A stretch of 64,000 nucleotides of DNA from Sthenelais limicola (taxonomy: Eukaryota; Annelida; Polychaeta; Phyllodocida; Sigalionidae): NCBI GenBank assembly GCA_942159475.1, contig OW804098.1, positions 3,076,383 to 3,140,382 on the forward strand, in the 5' to 3' direction. The stretch's first letter is position 1. Every line of letters starts with the position of its first letter. A program made the translations under genes and the position numbers. The notes under the pieces are model-generated. The model did no database searches and was not told the DNA's origin. It was given only the letters and a program-made list of their open reading frames with translations. Of this stretch, positions 12,570-22,450 are shown one piece after another.

Positions 12570-12632
12570 TATAATGGTCGTTGAACAAACTGAGTAACAC
12601 AGGTAGTGCCTTGAGCCGGCGAGATAAACTCC
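12570..12632 (-). repeat. Split direct repeat B2
   Basis: 63 bp starting tataatggtcgttgaac and ending gagataaactcc, repeated at 12802-12864. It is the terminal repeat on the recombinase side of the element. Confidence 0.85.
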
Positions 12633-12656
12633 TTTATTAAACAAGAATTTAACAAA

Positions 12657-12805
12657 AATTTTCAAGACGACTGTGTTCCGTGGTGACCGCTGCAGCAAGT
12701 GACCAGGGGTGGTGCACTCCCGCTAACTCTGGTGCGGTCCCACTAGGTGGCAGTATCAAATGTCAATTATATTCACATTCACCTGGTGGTTAATATGGAC
12801 ATATA
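12657..12805 (-). repeat. Split direct repeat A2
   Basis: 149 bp matching 14740-14888. It contains ccactaggtggcag at 12740-12753, a perfect fit to the CTCF consensus. Confidence 0.85.
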
Positions 12806-12864
12806 ATGGTCGTTGAACAAACTGAGTAACACAGGTAGTGCCTTGAGCCGGCGAGATAAACTCC
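12802..12864 (-). repeat. Split direct repeat B1
   Basis: Second copy of the 63-bp repeat at 12570-12632. It lies between the recombinase stop and A2 and shares a tata core with the A/B junction. Confidence 0.85.
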
Positions 12865-12886
12865 AAAACCCAACATAACAAAACAA

Positions 12887-13924
12887 TTATAATGAGTCCG
12901 CGACCAACAACTCTAGGTCGCACTTCCTTGAAAATGGTGTAGCCAAATAAACTAGAACTGCCAGACTACTCCAATTTCCGCAGCACTTAATGTCCTGTAA
13001 TGGTACCCCCAACGAATGCAAGTAGGCAGCACCACTGCGGCGAAGCGAATGGGTACCAGCATACTTAGGGTCAATACAGATGGAGGACATTCTGTCCTTG
13101 ACGAAACTTAGAAAATCACTGTAGGTGATCGGAACTAAAGCGGAGCCTCTCCTCTTCAGGTATATAGGTGAGGAAGCAGGTGCAGGAAAGTTGTCTAAGT
13201 GGTCTAATAACATGGTAGCGGCACATAACACTTTATTACTGGTGAAATAAATCGGAACCTTTATCGGCTTGTCAGTCGACCTAAGTGTCTTCGAGGAGGA
13301 CACAGTAAGTATAACCCCTCGGTTGCACTTTTCCACACACTCTCTGCTCAACACATGGGCGTCAACACAGCCATCAGGGACGAGGTTGGACTTTCTCAGA
13401 AGAGAACGAAAGGCCAAAATCGTAAGGCCCCACAAAGACAAATTCAGCTCAGATAGTGGCATCTTGTGGAACATCTGAATTAACTGAAGTGGGGTAACAG
13501 CCAACTTCTGCACAGCGGGAACACCGGCAACATTCTTGATGCCCGCCATTAATAACTTCAGGGAGAACTGTGATCTGAATTCCGCGTCATAGCCATAATA
13601 TTTCTGCAAAACTGTGATGGCTGAGAGATAGTTATTAACAGTAGTATAGGTGCAGCTCTCAGACAGGTGAACCAGAAACCTCACTACAGTCTTAGTAGTG
13701 CAGGGCACGGGGACAGCATCGATGTCATAGCAGAAACGGATGAATCTTTTCCACTGAGAATTCCTGACACTCAATGTCGACCTGGACCAGCCAGCAGCGA
13801 CCATAGAAGACACAGCAGCATCCAGCTCACATAGGTTCACTGCAACATAGAGATGAGGACAAAATACACTCAACAGTGTTGGTAGAAGATATACGTGAGA
13901 GCATGTCAGCAGTAATGTTATCAT
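12887..13924 (-). CDS. Ngaro/DIRS tyrosine recombinase (integrase)
   Basis: A 345-residue frame with an N-terminal SAM-like core-binding region (SQWKRFIRFCYDIDAVPVP, then VNNYLSAITVL) and a C-terminal catalytic domain. The catalytic residues expected of the family are visible: Arg in AFRSLLRKSN, HxxR in HSLRRSG, Trp in CGNWSS and a candidate Tyr in VLVYLATPF. The enzyme would insert the circular DNA intermediate of the retroelement. The first ~30 residues overlap the RT/RNase H frame by 98 bp in another frame, so the true start may lie further in. Intact, apart from the doubtful start. Confidence 0.85.
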   Translation of the reverse strand: MITLLLTCSHVYLLPTLLSVFCPHLYVAVNLCELDAAVSSMVAAGWSRSTLSVRNSQWKRFIRFCYDIDAVPVPCTTKTVVRFLVHLSESCTYTTVNNYLSAITVLQKYYGYDAEFRSQFSLKLLMAGIKNVAGVPAVQKLAVTPLQLIQMFHKMPLSELNLSLWGLTILAFRSLLRKSNLVPDGCVDAHVLSRECVEKCNRGVILTVSSSKTLRSTDKPIKVPIYFTSNKVLCAATMLLDHLDNFPAPASSPIYLKRRGSALVPITYSDFLSFVKDRMSSICIDPKYAGTHSLRRSGAAYLHSLGVPLQDIKCCGNWSSLAVLVYLATPFSRKCDLELLVADSL

Positions 13925-14741
13925 CAGTTGGTATGTAGTTCATAGAAACGAAGCAATCATTTTGTACACATGTCCAAAACACATCCCTAAGTACTGACAT
14001 GCAAGCATTACTGGAAGTACACCCCTTGTTAACAATTGACATGGCCTGCATATTATCAGTGAAACCGACTATATGACAGCCTGGGTACTGGGGGCACACT
14101 CGACGTAAGGCCTGGAGAATGGCTAACAACTCCAGAACATTGATGTTGACTTCAGGCGTGGGGATGTCCACTGTGAGCGACTCCCAGTGTCCGTGGTCTG
14201 GGTTCAAGGCACCAACGTCAGATGGCACTAAGTCAAGATGGAAGTAGCCTGCCTGCCAATCCAAGCCACAGAAGAAACCATATCCGGCTAGACTGGCGTC
14301 ACTGTAGAAGGTCGGACCCAGGCCATAGTTAAACTTCACGATGGTTGCAGATCCATTGAAGAAGGAGGCAAACCTACGCCACCACTCCAAGTCAAGTTTG
14401 AAGCGTTCAGATAGAGAAACAGCAGGATTCCCTTCTGAAAGGCCTTTCAGCAGATCCACGACATAATGGGAGAAGACTCTTCCTCCTCTAACCACTTTAG
14501 CACAATGGCACAAGGTGCCACATAACCGTTGTAGCTGTCTCTTGGTGGCTCTAGACTTCCCATCGAAGAACTCGAGCTCTGAAAAGAGCTTATCCAGCTT
14601 GTCTGATGGAAGGGACAAGGTCATGTGTTCAGAGTCAATAAGGATGCCCAAGTACCGTGTTACACGACTGGCCGATAGGCATTTCTTCCAGGACACTCGG
14701 AAGCCAAGGGTCCCCAGAAGCTTCATGAGGGCCACCTGCAA
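13827..14741 (-). pseudogene. Ngaro-like RT C-terminus plus RNase H, 5'-truncated
   Basis: A 304-residue frame starting just downstream of the RT catalytic box. It begins LGFRVSWKKC and RYLGILIDSEHMTLSL, the segment after YxDD in DIRS-type RTs. The RNase H domain follows with its four acidic positions visible: YSDASLAGYG, NVLELLAILQAL, FTDNMQAMS and DDNITADMLSR. The N-terminus is cut exactly where split repeat A1 begins, so the polymerase is inactive. The RNase H looks intact. Confidence 0.85.
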
Positions 14742-14888
14742 TTTTCAAGACGACTGTGTTCCGTGGTGACCGCTGCAGCAAGTGACCAGGGGTGGTGCAC
14801 TCCCGCTAACTCTGGTGCGGTCCCACTAGGTGGCAGTATCAAATGTCAATTATATTCACATTCACCTGGTGGTTAATATGGACATATA
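14740..14888 (-). repeat. Split direct repeat A1
   Basis: 149 bp, the copy of A2 at the 5' end of the element on the minus strand. It carries the same CTCF-like motif at 14823-14836. The right border is at gacatata, matching the A2/B1 junction core. Confidence 0.85.
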
Positions 14889-14924
14889 TAGAAATTGACC
14901 CATCCACCACTGCACCAGAGGTGG

Positions 14925-15560
14925 TGCTCTGTCTCTCTCTGTCTCTCTGTCTCTCCTTCTCCTCCTCCTCCTGGGGGAGGGCAGAGTGAGGGGAGATTGG
15001 TTGCTTAACACCCTTATCAACACATTTAATATGGTTATATCAAGGGGAGGAGAAGAGCTCAGGAGGAGGAAGAGGTATAGGTGTGTGTGGGGGTGGGGGT
15101 GGGGGGGGTGGGCGAAGAGGATGAGGACAGGAAGGTAGGAATGGGAGGAGGAAGAAGGAAGGGATCAAAGCAGTGGAGGAAGAAGAGGAGAGGTGAAGGA
15201 GAGTGTGGCAAGTGGGGATAAAAGGTGAGGGAGACAAACTTTTGTATGACCCAACTTTTTTTTACTGCCAACTTTTTTAAAACCAATTTTTTTTAAAACC
15301 AATTTTTTTTCCGACCAACTATTTTCCGACCAACTATTTTCCAACCAACTTTTTTTCGGCCCAACTTTTTTTGACCAATTTTTTTTTTGACCCAACTTTT
15401 TTCCAGCCCAACTTTTTTTTCAACCAACTATTTTTACGACCCACTTTTTTTCGACCCAACTTTTTTACGACCCACTTTTCCCCGACCAACTATTTATCCG
15501 ACCAACTTTTTTACGACTAACTTTTACGACCAACTTTTTTTACAATTTTTTTTACGAAAG
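14925..15560. repeat. Low-complexity tracts: CT and GA microsatellites, then (cgacccaactttttt)n
   Basis: A (ctgtctct)n tract at about 14930-14965, purine-rich DNA to about 15220, then about 18 imperfect units of 13-18 bp of the form cgaccaacttttttt from 15240 to 15560. Frames over it are proline- or lysine-rich and not coding. Confidence 0.8.
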
Positions 15561-15638
15561 AATGTACCTGTCCACACATTACTCATTATTGGCATTATAT
15601 AACCCCCTGTGGTTATAGACCTATATGGTCAACTTGAC

Positions 15639-15652
15639 CGCCACCTAGTGGC
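15639..15652 (-). promoter_or_regulatory. CTCF-like motif
   Basis: Minus-strand ccactaggtggcgg fits CCASYAGRKGGCRS exactly. CTCF is a conserved bilaterian insulator protein. Binding is not shown. Confidence 0.4.
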
Positions 15653-15749
15653 CAGTGCAAACCTCAAGCCAGCTCTCAAGCCAGCTCTCTTCAGAACACT
15701 TTCACGCCCCAACTAGGACACACCTGTTGCTTGTTTTTTTTATATCCAT

Positions 15750-15970
15750 ATATTAAGGAGGGGGGAATAAAAGGGGAGGGAGAGCAAGAGCATGGGAGGT
15801 AGTCGGGGAGGGGGAGGAGAAGGAAAATTGATAGATGTATAGGTGTGTGTGTGTGGGGGGGGGGGGGTGCACATTTTTTTCCATGAAACCCTCTTATATC
15901 AGTCATTCTCATCTCCTCTCCCTCTCTACTCCTCCCCCCTTTCTCTGTCCCTCTCTCTCCCTCCTTCACC
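15750..15970. repeat. Purine- and pyrimidine-rich low-complexity DNA
   Basis: Runs of GGGA repeats and a (gt)n(g)n tract, followed by CT-rich sequence. No coding potential. Confidence 0.6.
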
Positions 15971-17179
15971 TTAGGCCTACTACCCCGACGTAGGCCCCCT
16001 GTGATTTTAGCCATTTTTGGCAATCAAATTCATATCTCCAAATTAAAATAAACGTCCAGTAAATTGTTGGATTCCTATAAGAAGTAGAAACACAACTGCC
16101 TCTACAATCTAAGTGCCGAAGGCACTCGTGAAAACATAAGTATGGTATAATAGATTCCTGAGGCGGAAAAATATATTTCCCAATTTCTGTCTGAATTATA
16201 TCTAATATCAAGATATGAAGTAAGAAATGCTATGATTGATAGAAGACTGGAACTCTCAGTCCCTTCGCCTTCTAACCCCCCTTCTTCACCCACACACTGA
16301 CTGAGAGCATTGAACTGCTATGTTGAGTCGCGAAGTGCTACACATCCCGTCCCCGGATAGGCTGCACTGGGTGGAGCGCGCTGGTCAGTAAATCGCGGGT
16401 AAATCAGAAGCAGAAAAAGCACCTGACGAGGCACGAGGCACCCGTTCCCATGCGCTGTGCACATTCTGTGTTGTAATTCACTTTAACACCACAAGCCACG
16501 ACTATACCACCATCAGTCCATGTAAGTGTGCTTTGTTTACTGTTAGTGTTAGGCTTCCCCTCGTCGTATGCAATAAGAAAATTACCTCTTCTTCTCTATT
16601 ATCGCTCAGGCACGTTTCTCTTAAACAGGGGAGGGCGAGCACATGTCAGCTCACTAACTATATTTAGCGTTAACTGTAAGGGGGACGTCTTTACACTAAC
16701 ATGTGACGTTTCCATGTACTAATCTATGACAAGAACAGACAAGCTGAATGTTGACGTCTATTTTCTAAGAGATTGTGCCTGTGGTTGTACAAGACCCCAC
16801 TAGAGGGAGACGCTGTCGACTCACTGGCGCGAGGCTTTGAGAATGAGGTTTAGATTAGAATCACACCAGACGGCAGCAATAGATCACAACACTATTAATG
16901 AAATAAAACAACGTTTTAGTGAGGAAATAATAATTTTAGTGCATTTCCTATCTCTGACACTTGTTAATTTAGGGGGTCCAGGGGTGTGTGTGGCACTAGA
17001 TTAGAACTATCGTCACAATTTGATGGGAATGAAGGGATGTCTTGGGCTATTTACTTTCATAAGTATGGAATGTTTTTGTACATTGACATTGCCCACCATC
17101 CCGCCCACCTCCCTCCTATGGCGTCTCCCGACGCCTTCCAAATCGTTTCGTTTTTTAGCTTTAATCATCGCCGATCATG
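15971..17179. other. Intergenic, partly GC-richer, no gene recognised
   Basis: A GC-richer patch with several CpGs lies at about 16320-16450 (tcgcgaagtg, gagcgcgctgg). ccccactagagggagacgc at about 16795 is an imperfect CTCF-like motif. No coding exon was identified. Confidence 0.35.
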
Positions 17180-17207
17180 AATGCACATGATACGGCGATT
17201 CCCCGCT

Positions 17208-17283
17208 GCTATGACGTCATTACATGGGCCTCGTTCTGGGTAGGGTTCCGGTGGGGAATCCCCGCGCCTATGACGTCATTACA
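17208..17283. promoter_or_regulatory. Two CRE palindromes (atgacgtcat) 59 bp apart
   Basis: The perfect palindrome atgacgtcat occurs at 17211-17220 and 17270-17279, each within ctatgacgtcattaca and each preceded by a gattcccc/ggaatcccc-type block, so the ~60-bp unit is duplicated. TGACGTCA is the CREB/ATF site. It could be a promoter element, but no adjacent coding exon is seen. Confidence 0.5.
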
Positions 17284-19495
17284 CGAAGTTCACCGAGTGT
17301 GGCCGAGCGTGAGCCGAGTAATGTCGGCAACGAGGAGAAACAGAAATACATAGACATAAGCATGTAATGCTGGAACTGCGTAATTATATGAGTAAGAGCT
17401 TAAAATCTTGGGTGAAATGTCTCTTATAATCAATAAGCTTGAGACTGGGACAGGTTTGAAGTGTGTGTACATATGGGAACGAAGGGATTTTTGGAAATTA
17501 TTTGCAGATTTGCGTAATGGGTGTTGGCCAATGAGCTTGGGTCGAATTGCTGAGTTGAGGTTTTTATGCATGGCATGGCCACTTGGCGACTTCTCGTCAA
17601 GCATAAATCCTAAATAACCTGCTTATCACCTCTTGCGGCATGGTAACCATGGCAACCAAATTTCATAAATATTTCAATGCCAAAGTTCCTCATGTTCCCA
17701 GGTTCTAAAATATATAATTTGCCTATGTTATGGATAACACCGTTCCTTAGAAATTGATATTGATATGGTATATGACCATTTCCATGAAAATGACCAAAAC
17801 TGCCAGTCCGGAAAGGGTTAATAGTAAATACAGAGATAGTTGGGTATGGATTTTTACGTATGGTGGAATGTGATAGTGTGAATGTTATAGGTGGGTGATA
17901 CATTGAAATGGTACAAATACATTTGCTTGGACCTTAAAGGGCTGAAGAAATCCTGCATCCTGGTTGCCCGGAACACTTATATTATGTCTGTCTGGCGGAC
18001 ACCGAGAAATGAATGTATGGGCGTCCTGTAGACAACCAGTTTTTACCTATCTTTAGCGTGAGCGGACATCCACATAATTATTTTGTTGTATTGTAGTATT
18101 TTTATTCTAGTGTTGCACGCATATAATTGTATTTCAGGAAAAAAAGATGCTTAAATTCTTTCATTGGGAAAAAATCCCTTCTGCTAACAGAAAAGGGTTA
18201 GTGTATTATTCTGTGAGATATTGAAGAATTCCGGGTCATTCCCCAAAATATTTTGGGTCAGTAGTTGAGCGAGAAATTAATCAAAGTATCACACAGAGAT
18301 GTATGTTTCGAGCCAGATAAGATCCAATCAACCACAGGTTAACAATGAACAGAAAAATTTTCATGCATTCACTACAATGGCTAGCTAGCAAATGCGCCGA
18401 TCTGACGCGACAACCTCAAAAGGCGGGAGCTGTCGCCCAGCAACCAGATAGACAAACATGTACGGTGGCCCAAAGGTAGTGGGGCAGACAATATAATTAT
18501 ATACATATTTCAACAAATATCACACATAAAATTACCTTAGAAATGCAACAGTATATTTAATACACTTTTCCCATTTCTATGACCAGAAACAGTCCATATA
18601 TATACTTAAGTTTCAGAAACATTATATTTTGACTTATGTTTGCCCTTTGGCAGATTATTCTTTTCCCTTTTCAGGAAATTATGTATATTTTTCTGACCAA
18701 TCTTACAGCAATAATCAGCTCAAATGTTATTGAAATTGGCTTCAGACTTCACCAATTTGCTTCTAGTTTTTTAAAAATTTCCTGGGGGAGGACCCCCAGA
18801 CCCCCACCAGCTAGACCCACTCTTGCATTCTTTACCCCCCCCCCCCAGATCGCAGAAGCGGCTCGCATCGAATATCACCGGTGACCTCCCAAAACCTGTG
18901 GAAAACCCTGAGACTCATAAAAATAAATCCTCTAACTTTACAATATAATATATGTCAGGACAACCATATTTTGAAATATGGTAAGTTTGTGGTTTTACCC
19001 GCTGTGAAGTGATTTGCTGAACCCTGACTTTGGTGTTATAGTGACAGTCTTTGCAGAATAAAGTCTTATCTACGATGTAAAAATGCAATACAGTGGAACC
19101 TCTCTATTAAGACCACCCTTGGGACTGAATGATTTTTGGTCTCATAGTGAGGTGGTCTTGTAGAGTTTCATATTTGCCACTCAAGTTATGTTGGCCCTAA
19201 ACACTACTAAAATCATTGTGAGAAATTTCATCCGCTAACTTAGCGGGTCAATGCAGAGATTTACCCGCCCACAAATAACTCCTCAATGACATAAGTTAGT
19301 GATAATTTCAATCACACAAATAAATAATGATTGAAATATCATTCTTTGTTTGGGAGAGGACAGTAGTCAGATTTGTGGATTCTAGTTGTGGATATTTTGC
19401 CCATAGACTGGAGTCATGACAACAGTGGTAGGCCTATTTCATGACAACAGTGGTAGCTCATTTTCATTTACCTGCCAAGGAGGGAGGGTAAGTTT
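17284..19495. other. Intergenic, no gene recognised
   Basis: A tract at about 18218 (ttgaagaattccgggtcatt) resembles the start of the 46-2182 repeat. At 19092 cagtggaacctctctattaa next to TA resembles a pogo/Tigger-like terminal repeat, but I did not find the opposite end. A poly-C tract lies near 18834. Confidence 0.35.
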
Positions 19496-19560
19496 GTGGA
19501 GTGAGTGAGTAATGGTTGCTTAATGCCATGACGACATCCATGTGGAGTCATATTCATGGT
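19496..19560 (+). repeat. Inverted repeat arm, left
   Basis: About 65 bp (key runs gagtgagtgagtaatggttg and gacgacatccatgtggagtc) repeated in inverted orientation at 21530-21594. Possibly the ends of a 2.1 kb element or two MITE fragments. Confidence 0.6.
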
Positions 19561-21529
19561 AAGTTTGTGGTTTTTCTCACTCACATAATATTTTCCTGCA
19601 TTTGGCGGCGGGCAGGGTTTCAATTTCAGACTCTGAAAGTACTTAGGCACATCTCACATCTTCAATTTACTCGGTCTGGATCTATTATTTTGGGAATTGT
19701 TTCAAAGTATTACCACAAATGCATCAAACATCAATGATCAAATGAAAAACTTTAATATTTCACATAAATATTACACATCTACATCGCCACAGTCAAAGAA
19801 AACTTATGGTCATTTGAAGTTGACCACATCACCCAAATTTAATAATCAAGTAGCATAAAAATGAATTGTAAAAACATGACTCATGACTATTGATGTTCGA
19901 TGATAACCATATAAATATTATTTTCCACTTTTTCACATATTCTCACATTTTCTAATTATAACCAGTGTTTTATGTATTCAACGATTTTTAAAATACAGAC
20001 TAATAAAAGAACCTGTAGATATTGGAAATCGTGCACAAATACATCTCAACTTATGGAAATAAGGAAATATTTCAATGAAAAATAGAAGCCGCTAGGTAGC
20101 GTGTGTGTCAACACCCACATACATCTTAAAGATTTAGGGAGAGGTTCCTCTTCAGTCTTGTCAAAGAGACTTATCTCAAGAAATTGTAACAATTAATTAA
20201 TATTAACACAAGAAGTGAGCTAGCTCAGACTTATCCCTACTTCTACTGCTGAGTACTCAGCCAGCTTAGAAACTGAAAATATTGCAACAATTATGTAAGA
20301 AATGCTGCAGAAAAAATGACCTCAAGGAAGACCCATTGTTGTATGTGGGCTTGAGTAGTTAATTTAGCACATCTGATAATATGGGTCTAGTCTATAAGGG
20401 AGAAACAACTTGGCTGGGTGGAAGGATACATGTGTCCACACACAACTAGGCCAGGTGGAAGGCAGCAGGGCTGGGTGCAGGGCAGCAGGTCCAGCAAGGT
20501 CAGCATGGGTCACTTTGTCACACCCATTTATGCTCACCTATTACCTCATTTGGTATAAGATTATATAACAACATCAATCTAAATTAGCATAATCATTAAT
20601 ATTCATAACTAAGTATATCCATAATTATGTTCATATATCTATATATATACATGTTACTTAATACAGGGAGACATGTTGGTTAATGAGTCATGATTGAATA
20701 TATAATGTAATCATACTGCGGCCTGATTGACCTATATTATCAAATGACCTTAAGATACCTATGAAATAAAGGACCACTTCTTAATGAAGAGTTGTACTGA
20801 CAACTCCTCTTAACTTCTTCATTAGTGAGCTAATTACCCGCATACTTATATAACTTAGTAATCATCCATATTCGTCCTCCAGAATAGCTCTACTTCATTT
20901 TAAAGTGCCTAAGATCACTATTTGACTATGTCATTTGGAAGTGTGTTTGTAGTTTTCGATGACCTGCACAAGTAAGAACATTTGTGTGGAATACCAACGC
21001 TATATATTCCTTAGATTAACTGATATTTGTTGATGAAGATTGGGGCAGAGATTCCATTGGGAATTCAAATCGGAGAGAGAACTAGCTAGACCATAGTGTG
21101 CTGCCCCAGTGCATGGTGAAGGGATGTGAAGTAGGAGCGAGGCAGGAGGTACATACTGACATATATACCCTTGGTACTTGGGACTTCCCCAATGACATAC
21201 TTGGCTGTAACTGTTGAGTCTCTGGGTACCTGCGGCACCCTACGAAATTGGAGTGTTAAACCCTTAAATACTCGAAGTATGTATATCTGAGACATTAATA
21301 CTCCTGGGTATTCATTACAAATATACTAATCTAGAACATAGTTGAAATTCAGACAAACTTTCCCCAAATCTGGAGCTCAGTGATATGTGTCACTAACTAT
21401 TTAATACCAATTTATTGAATTTGTAGGAACTGATGTGCATAATGTTGTCTTCTATATCCTCTAATTTGGTGAACTGTGAACTAGATCAATTTACTCATCT
21501 CATCTCATCTCATTTCACTAACCCTCACT
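19561..21529. other. DNA between inverted arms, no gene recognised
   Basis: AT-rich. About 20405-20495 holds short repeats of ggctgggtggaagg type. No recognisable transposase is present. Confidence 0.35.
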
Positions 21530-21594
21530 GCCATGAATATGACTCCATTTGGATGTCGTCATGCATTAAGCAACCATCACTCACTCACTCCTCT
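21530..21594 (-). repeat. Inverted repeat arm, right
   Basis: Reverse complement of 19496-19560 with a few mismatches. It is preceded by a (ctcat)n microsatellite at about 21497-21517. Confidence 0.6.
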
Positions 21595-22424
21595 AATTTG
21601 GTGGTTATGTAACATGTATTCTATTGCTAAAATGACATTTAATGTTGGGTTTTCCCCAAGTTCATTCAGATTCACATGACATAAGATGTAAACTAATGTT
21701 TGGGGTCCGTTTTCGTGTGCAAATTACCAATGAGCGTCTATTCTGGTCTGGTGGGAAACTCAATTCGGTTCACCGCTATTTAACTGCAGTTGCGCTCACT
21801 TTCTTTAGTTCAATAAGAGGGAGTGTCAGTTGACCTGGGGTAGTTTCTAGGTCTGGGTCTTCAGATTTATGTTGGTGAGATGTGATTTGACATGCATTCG
21901 CAGGCCTAAGAGTGATTAATATTGTGATAAAGAACCTAGTCCTCTAAGCCATTTCTCATAGAATTTAATGAAAAAGAGTCCTCTGCGGCGCAAAATCACA
22001 TGAGAATCAGCTTGGTGGATCAGACCCTTAACTCAGCATACCATATCAAATATATTGTTGAGACAGTTGGAGGAAAGGAAAGTTGACACTTGCTTGAGAA
22101 CAGCTGGCGTTTTTCATTTGAATCATGCAAATTATTTATGGCCATAATAGACTGATTCTTTGATGTATTATGATATTTTTATTTCTGAAGGAGAAGACTA
22201 ACATGTATAGAGTATGAAACCTTTAATGCTTGTGTTAAAAACACTTGTGACATCCCTTTACTTTATTCCCCCCCCCCCTCCCCCACTGCCCGCACACACA
22301 CTTGGCTCTACGACCATCACACTTGCCACTGCACTCTCAGGTGCCCATGGGTGACACAAATCGAGAGGAACACTTTTTTATCCATGAAACAGTCAAACTA
22401 AATTTATTATTTTCTCTCTTCCAG
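21595..22424. other. 5' flank/intron of KLHL member 1
   Basis: No coding sequence. It ends in a pyrimidine tract and ccag 3' splice site (22421-22424), so it is at least partly intron in front of the coding exon. A poly-C tract lies at 22269-22283. Confidence 0.5.
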
Positions 22425-22450
22425 TTCCATCCATATAAATCTGTGCAAAG

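Larger units (their letters stand above)
12570..14888 (-). mobile_element. Ngaro-like tyrosine-recombinase retrotransposon, internally deleted
   Basis: Read on the minus strand the order is A1 (14888-14740), RT/RNase H and recombinase frames, B1 (12864-12802), A2 (12805-12657), B2 (12632-12570). This A1-ORFs-B1-A2-B2 order is the split-direct-repeat arrangement known for Ngaro and PAT elements, in which a circular intermediate inserts by site-specific recombination without target duplication. A1 abuts the middle of the RT frame, so gag and the N-terminal RT, including the YxDD box, are missing. B copies (63 bp) and A copies (149 bp) look essentially identical, which suggests a fairly young element. 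It cannot be autonomous. Confidence 0.85.

Noticed and set aside
15040..15400. Proline- or lysine-rich frames
   Set aside because: Low-complexity purine/pyrimidine tracts; no domain.
19092..19165. Pogo/Tigger-like element end cagtggaacctctctattaa
   Set aside because: No opposite terminal repeat and no transposase seen in the window; kept only as a remark.
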